A stretch of 64,000 bases of DNA from Tolypeutes matacus (GCA_026826555.1 JAKSZT010054334.1:36521427-36585426); one strand, 5' to 3'; counted from the first letter of the stretch, positions 21,640 through 34,430 are shown. Notes: generated from the sequence alone by a model not told the origin. A program made the numbers and translations.

Positions 21640-22153
21640 TCTTCCTTTTAAGTTTATGTCTTATGGAGGGATAATATACATACATAAAAGTGCACAAATC
21701 ATGATGAATTTTCTCAGTGTATATGACAATGCTATATTAAACATTATATGAATTTTTTCTTTTTTCTGTTATTAACAGTACCTATTAGCAAGTTGTGTTT
21801 TAAAAGAATTAACCTTTCCATCAAAATATTCAAAATATTAAACATAAAGTCATTAACGATATGTTTTTATCTTTAATATATGTAGATTCTATAATTATAT
21901 TACCTTTTCCAATCCATATATTGGCAATCTGTGTCTTCTTTCAGTTTTCTTTGAGTGACAGTCTAGCAGTTTTTCAATTTTATTAATTATCACAGGGAAT
22001 CAACTTTGTTATATGTTTATTTGTTACTTTATTGAATTCTATTTTACCCTTACTATTTTTTTTCTGTATAACTTATCTGATTTAACTTTTGGTTACTTTA
22101 TTTGTTATTAAGTTGGAAACTTAGGCTTTCATCTTTCTTGCTTCCCTCTAAGC
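21640..22153 (-). mobile_element. Old L1 ORF2, antisense (left of hAT)
   Basis: TTTTTCAATTTTATTAATTA, then TTGAATTCTATTTTACCC, then AAGTTGGAAACTTAGGCTTT is antisense ORF2 linker sequence. It continues after the hAT insertion at 22346. The left 200 bases are less certain. Confidence 0.72.
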
Positions 22154-22345
22154 CAGGGGTTCTTAACACTTTTTTGTTCCACAGACGCCTTTGCCAGTCA
22201 GGTAAAATGAATACTACTGTAATTTATTTATTGCATACATTCATAAGTGAAGGAAATGCTAGATTTCAGTTCGAAGTCAGAGAAAGTAAAATAAGTTTAT
22301 TTTTTTTTCAATTCAAGCTCACAAGCCCCTGGTTAAGAATCCCTG
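22154..22345. mobile_element. Non-autonomous hAT transposon with perfect 8-bp TSD
   Basis: The termini CAGGGGTTCTTAAC and, on the other end, GTTAAGAATCCCTG form a 14-bp inverted repeat with one mismatch. CTCTAAGC flanks both sides (22146-22153 and 22346-22353), a perfect 8-bp TSD diagnostic of the hAT superfamily. The 192-bp element has no transposase and would have been mobilised in trans. It interrupts an antisense L1. Confidence 0.93.
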
Positions 22346-22890
22346 CTCTAAGCTTTATCACACAAGTTTTGGTATTTTGTGTATTGATTATTAGTCAATC
22401 TAAGATATTTTCTAATGTCTTATAAAAGTATATTTCATTTTACTATCAGTTGACTGTTTTCTGCTTATTGTTTATTATTACTATATGTGACTGAATTCCG
22501 CTGTGGCCAGAAAGCATACTTTTAATAATTTCAATGCTTTGAAATGTGTTGGAGTCATATGTAATCTACTTTGGCAAATGTTCTGTGAACATATGAAAAT
22601 AATGTGCAACCTGACTTTTTGGATATAGTGTTCTATATATTTTAATCAGGTTAAATATGTGGATGAGTTGTCCAGAACTTCTTTATGTATTGTCTATTGA
22701 AAATAGTATTTAAAATCTCCCCAAGAACTATAGATTTGTCCATGTATCCTTTTAGTTCTGTCAATTTTCATTTTATATGGTTTGAAATTATGTCATTGAA
22801 TTAATACAATAAGTGCTTATGGAGGATTATATACTTTATCATTATGAAAAAATTCTGTTTCCAAAAATGCTTCTGATATTAGCATAACTC
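22346..22890 (-). mobile_element. Old L1 ORF2 endonuclease part, antisense (right of hAT)
   Basis: CACACAAGTTTTGGTATTTT, CTGTGGCCAGAAAGCATACT, CTACTTTGGCAAATGTTCTG and TTTAGTTCTGTCAATTTTCA are the antisense endonuclease-region pattern of old L1, in the order that continues the left piece. Confidence 0.82.
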
Positions 22891-23308
22891 TAGTAATGAT
22901 GCACTCCAGAATACTGAAGCCAAGTTGCAGGAAGCCACAGTATAGTTTAAATTTTTGAGGATACAAAGCAACATTTATCAGACACTACAAAAACTGGTAG
23001 GTGGACATAGCTGCACAATTAGATCACTCTACATTTGTTTCCATGCCACCATATTTTTGCAAAGCTGTGTTTTCAGTTGTTGCTATGATTAAAAGTAATA
23101 ATAATAATAAAAAAAATCAGGTACCATTTGAAAAATCAATACAGAACAGGAAGTAAGGTTGGTGGTGCCTAATTGATTCCAAGGTTTGAGGAGCTGTTCA
23201 TGACCATACATGCACACACATCTCATTAGCAATCAATGTGAGAATATAATATATATAATTATATAATGAATATATATTCTTTTGATTTCTTCAAACTATT
23301 TTTTCACT
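22891..23308. other. Unassigned DNA within the L1 cluster
   Basis: The L1 pattern stops near 22890 and resumes near 23930. This segment has a short AAT run (23098-23110) and an AT-rich patch (23245-23280) but no assignable family. Confidence 0.45.
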
Positions 23309-23766
23309 TGTTTATCAATCAGAATTCTCTAGAGAATTAGAACTAACAGGACAGAATGTTATATATTTACATAATTTATATAATGTATGTATTTTAATTG
23401 GCTCATGTAATTATAGAGACTGGCAAATCCATATTCTGTCAGAGGAGAATAGGAACTCTGGTAAGATTAATGTTGAAGTCTTGAGTCTGAATTCTTTGGC
23501 TGGAAACACAGGAAGGAATGGAGAGTATAGTTATGTGGCAGAATTTCTTTTGACCTCCGGGGTTCTCCGTTCTTGTTCTTAAGACCTTCAACTAATTGGA
23601 TGAGAGGCACCCACTTTATAGAGGGCAATCTCCTTTACTTAAAGTCATCTGGTTGTAGATGCTAACCCCATTTATGAAATAACTCCAGCAGCAGCTAGGG
23701 CAGTGTTTAACCAAGGGACTTGACACCATAAGCTAGACAAGTTGACACCTAAAATTAACTATCGCA
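23309..23766 (-). mobile_element. MLT2-like ERV-L LTR, antisense
   Basis: The plus strand begins TGTTTATCAATCAGAATTCT and ends AATTAACTATCGCA. In between are TTTAATTGGCTCATGTAATT, TTCAACTAATTGGATGAGAG and GACAAGTTGACACC, the antisense MLT2 order. It is more diverged than the 4.9-kb LTR, hence probably older. No matching TSD is seen. Confidence 0.82.
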
Positions 23767-23904
23767 ACATGGCTTCTAAATTTTTAGGTGATAAATACTT
23801 AAATTATTCAGACCTAAGTGCTTTATAAATGGAATGGTGACTGGAGCTAAATACTTTATAAACTGAACTGTAAGTCATTCATTTTAGCATGAGCAGCATG
23901 GGGG

Positions 23905-24570
23905 GAAAACCTGAAGCACTAATGCAATGAACCAAGAAAGTTCAGAAACCTCTCTATAACTATACCACACTTTATTGGTTTGTATTTTTCCAATTTATAT
24001 TTTTTCATTCTTTTATTTTTACTCTGTCTGTGACCTTATATCTAGTATGTGCCATATATAATCAGCTGCAAATTTTGTTTTTTTCAACCCATTTGACAAC
24101 CTTAATATTTCAATATTATTATTTAGAATCTTTATAATGAACATAATTACTGATGTATTTGGGTTATATTTACCATCTATGTGTACAACTTCTTTTCTGC
24201 TGTTTTTTTCTCCCTCTGGGTTACTTTCTTTTAGAGTGATTATTTTTCTTACCTCTTCCTTTTACTAAATGGTTAGCTGTACATATTTTTTCACTTTTCT
24301 TTTAGTTATACACCACAGATTACAATGTGATTACTTGACTTGATACAATGTAATAGAAATTATTACTTTACTTCCTTGATAAAGATAAAACTTTTTCTTT
24401 TAGTTTAAGTTTTCTGGAAATAAATTATTTTAATTTTAATTTTTCTTCATAAACCTTTATTTTGCCCTAATTTTTTGAAAATAAATGTTTGCTGCAATTA
24501 CTATATATTTATTTCAGCTCGTTCAATATATCATTCCATTGTTTTCTGGCTTTTGTTCAAGGGTGTAAAT
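23905..24570 (-). mobile_element. Old L1 5' half, antisense
   Basis: GCTGTTTTTTTCTCCCTCTG, TTTTACTAAATGGTTAGCTG and TTAGTTATACACCACAGATT continue the antisense L1 layout after the LTR and unassigned insert, probably the ORF1-ORF2 side. Moderately certain. Confidence 0.5.
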
Positions 24571-24829
24571 TTCTGAAAAACAGAACAATCTCAGGAGGTA
24601 AATATTAGTAAGAAAGTCTGTTAGGGACACAGCCATTTCTCATTGGAAAGCTCAGTAGGGTCATGCAACTAAAAACGAAGACTGAGCCTTACCAGGGCTG
24701 CATCCTAAGTCAGATCAATCACTGTTTTATTAAGGAGAGGCAGATACTATATTCTTTGACTAGCTGGGGAATACTTTAACCCTTATTGGAAATAGATAAC
24801 TGCATAAGGAATCTCCAAGTCTTTATAAT

Positions 24830-24902
24830 ATCTAGTGTTCAATAGGCAAATACTAGACATGCCAAGAGCTAAGACCACATGACCAAATACTAAGAGAGAG
24901 AA

Positions 24903-24950
<48 letters not shown>

Positions 24951-25410
24951 AACAAAACCACAAGTGATCCAACTATTGGAATTATTGACAAAGTCTTTAA
25001 AATAACTATTTTATATCAGAAAAAAATAAAAGGTGAAAAAATAGATGATATGAAAAGTTTGAAGAGAAAATTGAATCAATTAAAATTATGTGGAAATGCT
25101 AGGTTTGTAAAGGCAGTATGCAAAATTAAGGACTCATTAGTTTGTTTTAGAAAATTCAAAATAAGCAGAAGGCAATATTAGTGACTTTGAATAACAGTTT
25201 TAGAGAAAAACACCAAAACTTAATCAAAGAGACACAAAGGAATAGAAGAAACTAAACCAAGCACCAGAACCATGAGAGAAACACTGGAAAGATTTAACAT
25301 ATGTGTAACCCCAAATCGCCTAGTACCAAACTAGAGGAAAGAGAGAATGGGTCTATAGAAATATTTAAGAACATTGCTGAGAATTTTCCAATTTGCACAT
25401 CTAGCTGAGC
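24830..25410 (+). mobile_element. Old L1 ORF1-region fragment
   Basis: ATTGACAAAGTCTTTAAAAT, GAAGAGAAAATTGAATCAAT, CATGAGAGAAACACTGGAAA and AACATTGCTGAGAATTTTCC follow the ORF1 layout of old L1. A GA microsatellite lies at its 5' side. Confidence 0.6.
24893..24950. repeat. (GA)n microsatellite
   Basis: This is a nearly pure AG dinucleotide run with one AAAGAGAC interruption at its start. Confidence 0.97.
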
Positions 25411-25489
25411 ATTCCAGCCAGCTCCTGACTCTCTGGACATGTTTTTCTCTTTCTTACTACCAAACTGTGGATCTCAATCACTTCCTCCT

Positions 25490-25712
25490 TTCAGGCAGTA
25501 TAGTCTAGTGGTTAAAAGCATGTGCATTTGAACCATACTTTCTGGGTTTGATTGACTATGGAATCTGCTGTTTACCAACCATATTGTAGACTACTGTTTT
25601 GAAGCTACTATTAAGTCACTATCTCATAGAGATATAATGAGGGTTAAATTATTTAGTACATGTAAAGTGGTTAGAACAGTACTTGGAACACAGTAACACT
25701 GTGAAAATATAT
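25490..25712 (+). mobile_element. MIR
   Basis: It runs from GCAGTATAGTCTAGTGGTTA through TTTGAACCATACTTTCTGGG and AACAGTACTTGGAACACAGT, the complete MIR order from tRNA-like head to 3' end. This copy is ancient and clearly sense. Confidence 0.88.
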
Positions 25713-27215
25713 TAAGTAGCAAAATTGCATTAGGTTTCCTCTATTCAAATAAGTTCTGGAACTCCCAAAGAAATGCTTGTTTCGTGTTTAGTTCCTTCTC
25801 AGCATTATCTCTACAGCTGCCTATGCACTGAATCTCAAATGCCTTAGAGCCCACAAATCACTCTCCAGGGCCATCTATTTACTAGCTCCTGAGGTGGCTC
25901 CCTCTCCTCATTCAGATGCACCGCTATAGGAACTCAGCCATCTTGCTTAGGTTAGAGCCCACAAGGACTGGCAGGCATCTACAAGTGAGGGCAAGTGCCA
26001 CTAACTCCTACCAAAATCACATCATAGTCTCATCTTTTCTCTTTAAACTCAGAACTTTTACTTTTACAGAAGTGAATGTTAAGCCACAGCATGAACAATA
26101 TAGATTATAAATTCCAGAATCTCAAGGCTACTCCAAAACAATGAGTGGAGATTTGTTTTACATTTATAGCAAAATAATTTTGGAAGGTATTTACCTTTAT
26201 GACAGCATCTGTATTTTTTTCTTTTTGTCAGTAGATAGCTTTACAATTCTGCACTTTATTGGTTTTAGTAAGACGGAAAGCAGAATTTCTGAAAAGACAG
26301 AAATTCTTCCTGTCTTTTCTTACTATCTAAACTGACTGAGTTAATTATTAAAGTGCTGACATGGAAGGAAAAAACGTGAAGTGTTCCTCAGGAAATTGGT
26401 ACAGTTCCTTCTCACTGTGGAGGAACTATACCAAGAAATGAGAAAAGTCTTTTAATCTCATGAACAATGGGGACACACAATACTAGTATAGGAGAGCACC
26501 CAAGGAGGTGAAGATGTAGTATATACCAGCTTTGACAAGGATTCCAGGGTCTCAAACACAGCATGGAAGGAGCAGAAGAGTTTCAGATTTGAAAGAACTG
26601 GGAAAAAGGAATCTCAGGGGTAGCCACTGGAATTCAAGTCTTTAGAATATAAGTACCATTGGCTAGGGACCTTGACTTTTTTGTAGAGCATTGTATGCTC
26701 AATAGGAAAACAGTTCCTAGTAGTACTTCTAGTAGACATTAGCAAATATTTAATGATTTGAATGAATGAATGAATAGCTAGCTTCCCAGAACTTCTGCAC
26801 AAATTAACTGGAAGTGGAGGAAGAGTAGTTGCAGAATGACAAGGTGAATGTCCCACAAGGAAGATGAAATTGATTTGGTGAAAAAAAAGAAATTCATTAT
26901 TTCATGGCTTCCCTGGAATATAAACTTAGATTCACATCCACCACAGACTTTTGGATATATATGGGGTCACTGTGATTTTGTTCCCAAGCCAACAAATAAT
27001 AATGCACACATAAATCTACTACCCACTTTTAAATATGTATCCTGCTACATCTGCACCTACATCTGCAGTAGCAGGAATAGTAGAGTTTCCCCACTCAGGA
27101 CATTGTGCTGCAGTTACATTCTGTGCTATAAGTTATATGGTCATTAACTCTCCCATGATGATAAAGTAGTATTTCTTTATTTTTAAGTTATGACAGGCTG
27201 ACTAATGGCATTTTC
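25713..27215. other. Unassigned DNA
   Basis: Frames of 64-99 codons (25916, 26141, 26614 minus, 26848) show no domains and no coding-like bias. I see nothing else I can assign. Confidence 0.5.
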
Positions 27216-27380
27216 CTGATTAGGTCATGCTTTCTCACACCTCTGTGCCTTTGCACATGCTGCCTCCTAGACTTAAATGACTTCTCACCATCTGTACCTG
27301 GTTAACTTCCAATTCACAGTTCATGATTTTGCTTAGACATCTCATCCTCCGAGATGCTTTTCTTAGAAAATAATTTTTAG
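27216..27380 (+). mobile_element. L2 fragment
   Basis: CTGTGCCTTTGCACATGCTG, TGGTTAACTTCCAATTCACA and CATCTCATCCTCCGAGATGC follow the L2 C-terminal ORF pattern. Confidence 0.78.
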
Positions 27381-27728
27381 TAGAAGAAAGAGACAGTGAA
27401 AGCACTGGTAGGTGTGTGCAACTAGGGGTGAAGAAAACAAAGGAACAGAAAAGGGGGACTAAAAATAATTATTAAACTATTTTACCCATTTTAAATTAAA
27501 TTTTGCCTAGACTGAGTTTTTGTATATTTAACTTACACTAACATTTTAAAAATTGTACAGTATATTTTATTTAATATTTTACCATAGAATTCAAATGCCT
27601 TTACTGATAGTATGTCTAGATGTGTTAATGTTCAGAGCTCATTTCCTTGAGGTCAAATTGTAAATGACATGCATATGAGTGAAGTACTTAATGATATCTT
27701 GAAAACATGAGTTACAGAGGAAACCTTA

Positions 27729-27753
27729 TAGATAGATAGATAGATAGATAGAT

Positions 27754-27799
<46 letters not shown>

Positions 27800-27803
27800 C
27801 AGA
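27729..27803. repeat. (GATA)n microsatellite
   Basis: About 18 GATA units, with one phase interruption (GATGATA) at 27752-27758 and a final GACA. Confidence 0.97.
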
Positions 27804-28121
27804 TTTATATAGTTAGATTATGACAGTCAGTAACCAAATCAAATTTGACTGGAAGGATAGTGCCTCAGAGTAAACAAAATTTTAGCATCCTATGCCACCA
27901 CTTTATATCTAGCACTCTTTATACCCTGCTAACACCATTATTTTGCTCTTCAAAATAATCATATTGTCACTAAACTTTATCATTTGGTGAACTTCCTACC
28001 GTTTGAAAGGATTAACTGTTTTCAGTTAGTTGAAAAATAATTTTGGGCATAAAATGGTGAGACATTTATAATCTATACTTCACCTGCATATAAAACTAGT
28101 GCTGATATCTTTACTGAGGAG

Positions 28122-28143
28122 TTTTTTTTTTTTTTTTTTTTTT
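28122..28143. repeat. T homopolymer
   Basis: A run of 22 T. No SINE or processed-transcript body is recognisable on either side. Confidence 0.95.
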
Positions 28144-31110
28144 AACAGTGTTACCAATGTTTAACAGCAAGCATTACTGCCTGCTTTAAATATATTTTTC
28201 AATCATTACTTCATTATGCCAGCTAGAATTACCCTCAGGATAAAATTTAATTAGAAGGAGAAATTAGGATTCTCCGATTCTTTCATTCAAAGGAAGTTTT
28301 AAAGTCATCTAATCCTGAGATCCCATTGGCCAGTCGAGATCGACTAACAGATTCCTGGGTCACTGTCTATGGCTATGTGCCACACCATAGCTATAAACTG
28401 TACCAGATTCCAGTATTAAGTAGTAGTAAGCAAAGAAGTAGCTTGAGATTAAGCCGTACTGCAGAACCTGAGGTGGGCAACAATGTGTGTATGTGTACCT
28501 GTGTGTGTGTGTTTTCAAATGGATAGGTGGACAGGTGGGTCTTGGGGCAATGGGACACAGAATCTTAGGCAGAGGAAAGAAGGAAAGGAAAAAGATGTAT
28601 ATTTTCAAATCCTGAATACTCACATAGCACTACAATGAAGAAATGGTAGCTAGAATATTGTGCCTGGCCACAAAAGCTTATTAACTTTTCTGACATAGTT
28701 TAAACTCTAGCCAGGGAAAGCAAGTAGTGTAATTGCAATTGCATTTCTATAGAAAAATCTCATTTCCACTTTAAAATAAGAAATTTTAAAAGAAATCTTT
28801 AGGAATAGAGCCTGCTTGTCAATTGAGGATGCATGAACAATTCTAGATTGAATAAGGGAAATCTGCTTTCATTTATCTAAAATTGAGAATTGTACATATC
28901 TTGCTTAATCTCTTCTGCATTTAGAACTGAAGTTATACAATTGTTCTTATTACTTCTTGATTACATTCCATCCAACGAAGTTTACTGAATATATAACATA
29001 CACTAGGTTCATTGCATTGTTGTTTATGCTAACAAGAACAAAATAGGAAAACATATAAAAGACTATCTCAAAGTTTAGCAATAGTCAAACTTGCTAGAGG
29101 TGAATTTATAGAAAGAATTTATAGAAAATTTTGCTTGGCCCAATATTATAATTTAGGGAGCCTAAGGTTAATAGCCCAAAACCTATACTACTGACCAAGA
29201 AAAAGTTCATGAATTAGAAATTATAGAAGTTGTTTATTTTTAAATTCAGAGTGAATACATGAACAAAAGATTTATATATGCCCCTAGATTTAATTCTGGA
29301 CACTGCCATTATACTGTAAGGGCTTCATAGGAAGCATATTCATGGTTGACTGGAAGTTATTTTAATTGTGACATGACAAGTTAGACCCTAGATATTTTTT
29401 CTCAAATTTATTATCCTGGGAAAATACATTTGAATTAATGAGAAATATTGGGAAATATATTAGGGTGAAACTGGAGGAAGAATAATAAATTAGAATTAAA
29501 CTGCCTATTGACTATCTTTCTGGAAGTTAGCATCTGCTAAACCACCCAAAAAGGCATAAAAGATTGATGTTGAGTACATCCCATGACTTATCTTGCTCTC
29601 AGAATGATAGTTTTAGAGTTAATAAATACAGTAGAGAATTACCTCTACTACATAATATCATGTATCTTGTATGACTTTATTCAGTAAACTGCAGGGTATT
29701 CTAGGAAAGTTGTCTGAGAAGGAAATATAATGTAAGACCCCATATATTTAAGGAATTAAATTTTTGCTACATTTGATACAAGGATGTTTGTTCAATGGAA
29801 CACAGAAGTCTTGCAAAATAGTTCTTTACAGGGTCAGATAATTGAACCTACTGGAATAAAAATGACTAGGCAAAAACCCTGGGCAAGGGAGCTTTGAATG
29901 TCTACGGTATCACTTGATCACTAGTGTTGTTTGGAACTTCTGAACTATGACAATATTCCACATCTCTTCAAAATCTAGTTATAATAAATGAGGTACCCAA
30001 GAAGTGTGTGTTCAGCAGCTTAGGTAACTTAGAGTACATGAGGAAACCCACATATAGCACAGATGCTAAAGAGGGCATAAGGATTAGTGTATTATAGAAT
30101 CTGAACAATCATCACAGCATCTCTCACTTGACAGACTGGCTTAAATAATGTGTGAATTTGGATAGAATCTAAAGGCTATACGATCATGTAATATACTTCA
30201 TACATATGTACCTGTTTATGAAGGTAGCTGGAGTGTAATATTATATCTGATTTTAGGTTAATGTTTGTAACATTTTTTATTTTTCAGCACATATTTGTCA
30301 AAATATTCTTATAAATTTCTGTCAGTTTGGAACTCAAATTTTCCATTAGAGGCTCTGAATTTCATATTACCACTTACATATTTATATTTATTTTTTCTAC
30401 AAATATTTCTACTTTAGCTACATGACAATTACTAAAACATCTATAAGAATATCAGATAATACAGCAGTCATATTATTTTAAAATATGGTTTGGAAGTAAT
30501 TTGAACTATGTCAGTTGAAATGTCACCTGTCCTTATGTAATACTCATCTTAATCTAGAATATTTTGTCACTTTCATGTAAATGTGAAGCCTCTGTATTTA
30601 AATTATAGTTCTTCATACTTTTAAGTTGGATCATACCTTTCAGTCAAACAAACAAAAAATGTAAATGTGAAGTTAAATTCAAAATAAAATTTCAAAACAC
30701 AAGACTTTTGCATCAACATTACCCGCTTCTCAAATTTTTATAATGCTTATAGAAACTACATAAGTGAATGGTAATTAATACATTGCAGCAACAATAATAC
30801 CAAAATCAATACTATGGTTTCTTTCTATCTTTCAGTTGTTCAAGGCAGGTATAAACTTGTGAAACTTGTGTGTTAGAAAAGCAACAACACTTCAAAAAGA
30901 AACTCACAAATATTTCTTGTTTTAACTGGCAAATACTTTTATTTTCCTTCAAAGATAATGTAAAAAAGAGTATGATAAATATACTTGCAGATTGTCCAGG
31001 TTTCTATCCTACCTTGGTAATATCCAGATAATACTTAGAAAAAAAAAATTTAAACTCAGTATTGGCATATTACCTATACTTTTCCTCTACAATACCAAAT
31101 AAATAGTTGT
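28144..31110. other. Unassigned AT-rich DNA
   Basis: There is a GT-rich tract at 28482-28513. The segment 30122-30192 is duplicated at 33711-33791 (see findings). A 66-codon frame at 28326 was considered and rejected as a gene. Confidence 0.45.
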
Positions 31111-31114
31111 TACT

Positions 31115-31335
31115 AAATACTAATACTAAGACCTGAAATGTGTTATGTGCCACCAAGTTTGAGGCATTGGTCTAAAAATCTTATGAAAAAAGAGCACTCT
31201 TATTAATGTTGTTTTAAAGATGAGGAAAATGATGATAGGTAAAATGTGCTAGTTTGAAAAGCTCATAAATCCAGAGCCAGAGTAGCAATTCAGGCTGTTT
31301 TTTGTTTTTTGTTTTTCCTTTTAACCACTATCTTA
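31115..31335 (-). mobile_element. MIR, antisense
   Basis: GTGTTATGTGCCACCAAGTT, TTTTAAAGATGAGGAAAATG, TCCAGAGCCAGAGTAGCAAT and a final TTTTAACCACTATCTTA follow the antisense MIR order. A T/G-rich tract interrupts it near 31300. Confidence 0.78.
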
Positions 31336-31639
31336 ATTATCTTAATTACCACCCAATACTGTTGTTCTAAGCCCTGTGGTGTCCAGAGTTCATTAATAGT
31401 TGTTGTTGGTAATTATGGCTAAGACACTTCTAAGATAGTCTTTGGGTTAAGATGACATTACTTGATTTTATTATTCAGTCAAGGATGAGTTGAAGCCTGG
31501 TTCTACCTTATCAAGTCTGTGACAGTGGATGGGTTATTTAACCAGTCTGTGCCTTGGAAGCTGTACATTTGAAGTATGTATAAGAACAATCATAATCATA
31601 ACCATAATCTACTTGAATAGCTGTTGTGAGATTGAATTA

Positions 31640-32645
31640 CATTATCCATGATGCAAAATTCAATTTTTGAATTTTTGTAATCTCACAATTGAAAATCCTG
31701 GTTTTAAATATTAATCTCCAAGAAAAAGAACCAGATCTCCTTGGAAAAACAGCTGATTCTAGGGTTGGACAAAGAAGATACAAGATGAGTCTGGAACATC
31801 TTATACTGTCAGAAGGTAAAAAAGTATCAAAATGCAAAATGATGGATGCCTATCAAAAGGACACAAGACCCTACAGAAACCTCCCAACAGCTACAGCTAA
31901 AACAGTTTGGACAGTAAATGAAGACAGTATTGTTTTATAGCACAAAGTATAAAATTAAAATCCATGGGTTCATACTAATATAAATAAAATGACTGAATAA
32001 ATTAAAAATAATTAAATAAATAAGGCTTCTAAATAATATCTGTAGATATCTCACATTCTAGGAGGTGAATTTAGTCATCCCTCTTCCTTCAGTGTGGACT
32101 TGACTTAGTGACTTGCTTCCAGAACAATGACAATGAGAAGGGAAAAACAGGAACTTAACAGTAGAGAAACCTGGAAAGCAATAACTTATTCAAATGTTCA
32201 GAGTTAACATCCTCGGTGATGTCATTTGGATATCTTGTACTTCTGATATGATGTGATGAGAAGGGCCCTTGGCTCTTTCGTGTTCTTCCCACAACCCCAG
32301 TCCAATCATGAGGAAAACATCAGACACACTTAAAATGAGAACATTTAACAAAATATATGGCCAGCAATCTTCAAAACTGTCAAGGCCATGAAAGGAAAGA
32401 AAAACTGAGAAACTGTCACAAACCAGAGGAAAATAAGGAGACAAGAAGACAAAATGCAATGTAGTTTCCTGGATGGAATCCTAAAAGACGTAAGTGGAAA
32501 AACTCAGGAAATGTGAATAAAGTCTTCTTGACAACTGTATCATGGTTAAGGGAAACTGGGTGAGGTGTATATGGAAACTGTGTAGTATCTGCAAATTTTC
32601 TGTAAAATTAAATTTATTCCAAAATAGAAAACATATTTTAAAATA
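31640..32645 (+). mobile_element. Old L1 3' end (L1ME/L1MC-like)
   Basis: CATCAGACACACTTAAAATG, CAATCTTCAAAACTGTCAAG, GAGAAACTGTCACAAACCAG, TTAAGGGAAACTGGGTGAGG and a terminal TTCTGTAAAATTAAATTTAT match the 3' UTR layout of old L1 subfamilies. The stretch before 32040 is less certain. Confidence 0.78.
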
Positions 32646-34232
32646 CATAGCAGTTATTATAAAATCTATAGTAAATATTTGGATACATTAAAGATGGAAC
32701 CAATAATTGCATACTCATAAAATATTGAGTCATCATTTAATAAATTTATTTTAAAGTCTTTTTTCAGTGCAGGGTAAGTCTGAGGTTGTATCTGAACTAT
32801 AACACTTGAATCAATATATAGCAATCTATGACTTCAGTTTATAACTACAAAGTTGCTAAATTGACATCACACACTTCACCTAATTTAGCAATTATATTTT
32901 TACTAAATCCATAATTTCAAAAATGTCCTAGACACTTTCCTATCTCCAGATTAAGAAATTTACTTTTCTTCATTGTTTCAAGCAAAATCTTTCATTTGAT
33001 TTCATAAAATTTGGTATTATTTTCAAGTTTAATTTAGTAACATATCCTCAAATTCAGTACATGCAAAGAAACATTATCATTTACATTCACTGAAAGAAAT
33101 GCACCGAAACCCACACAATAGCTTCCCAATTCACTTTATTCTCTAGAAGCCTAGAGATTATCTTTTGCTGACTCTCCCAAACATTTTCTCCTTTTTTCCC
33201 TCTACTCTGTTAATCTAGGTGGATTTAAAAGATTGGTAAACTACTTATTCTCATTTATTTTTACATGACATATTAAATTGAAGAAGTGAGAAAGAATAGT
33301 TCTATTTTAGACCAAAATAAAGGATTTCATTTTTCAGCCATTCTTAACTACTAAATTATTTATTGCTAGCATTTAGAAATCACACCCTAAAAATAAAAAA
33401 AATTCTACCAAGTGTTCTTTGTATAACTAATGTTCAAATAAATGTAGCAGAAAGATTAGTTGTTATGAAAACTATTTACTCATGAATCTGGATAATTTAA
33501 ATCCCTACCTAATAAGCTTATCTGGTTTTGTAGAAATCTCTTTCATTGCCTGGTACAGATTACTAGCAGAAAGTACAAAATTGTCTTCACAAATTAATAC
33601 ATTTGAGCAATATTTGTCCTCAATATCTAATTGCATGCAAACTTAAAAATTGACCATCTATTAGAATGATTCTTTAGGAGAAAGCAAGCTCAATTGCAAA
33701 GGTAAACTTCTCTTACTTGACAGACTGGCTTACCTAAAGTGTGAATTTGGATAGAAACCAGAGGTTATAGGAGGTTATAAGATCATGGAATCTTAAAAAA
33801 GCGAAATTTTTGACATATAGAGAGTTTGATATCCCTGGAAAAGGATATAAGAATCAACTTCTTTGCTAGATTTGAAACTGTGATATGGAAAGTCAGCAAA
33901 AGTGATTCAACCTCTGCTTAACAGAAAGAAAAACAGAAAAACAAAATACAACAACACAAAGCACTTGAACCGCAAAGTGCGGTTAGTGCTGAAGAGGGGA
34001 AATATTTTTACCTAGAGCCAACAGTTTGAGAATGCATGATAACATCTTTCTATAAAAGCAAATCACTGACTGGTTAGATCCTCAAAAAATACCTTTAGAA
34101 GCATCCAGACTGCTGAGATTTGACATGCATAAAATATACAGGAAAGTTAAAATAATTGAGATGTCACCCAAGAAAGAAAACCATTTTACATAATTTGATG
34201 TACTTTAATCTTATTTTCTATGCAATATCCCT
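32646..34232. other. Unassigned AT-rich DNA
   Basis: It contains the second copy of an 80-bp duplication (33711-33791) and a compact hairpin at 33960-33990. No gene or named repeat is seen. Confidence 0.45.
33960..33990. other. Bulged 13-bp hairpin
   Basis: AGCACT-(TG)-AACCGCA, a 3-base AAG loop, then TGCGGTT-AGTGCT. All 13 pairs are perfect with one 2-base bulge. It is flanked by A-rich sequence. No miRNA-length extension of the stem is seen. Confidence 0.8.
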
Positions 34233-34243
34233 ATGTAATTTTT

Positions 34244-34358
34244 ATTTATTTATTTATTTATTTTTATTTTTTACTGGGAGGTCCCGGGGATCGAACCCAG
34301 GTCCCTCCACATGGGAGACAGATGCCCAACCGTTTGAGCCACATCCGTCCCCCACCCC
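34244..34358 (-). mobile_element. DAS-type SINE with perfect TSD
   Basis: On minus, the head GTTTGAGCC-complement and the B box GGGTTCGATCCCCGGGACC lead into a TTTA-type tail (AAAT on minus). ATGTAATTTTT at 34233-34243 and 34359-34369 is a perfect 11-bp TSD. Confidence 0.92.
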
Positions 34359-34430
34359 ATGTAATTTTTGACAAAATATCCTACTACTGGAGCAGGTTAG
34401 TTTAGGGATTGAAAATATGAATCTGGGACC

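Noticed and set aside
27729..27803. Possible regulatory GATA-factor cluster
   Set aside because: A pure GATA tetranucleotide array is explained as a microsatellite; there is no supporting context.
28326..28526. Short frame beginning MASRDRLTDSWVTVYGY that faintly recalls an RNA-binding-domain protein start
   Set aside because: The resemblance covers about ten residues, then becomes GT-repeat translation. No splice-site context or continuation was found.
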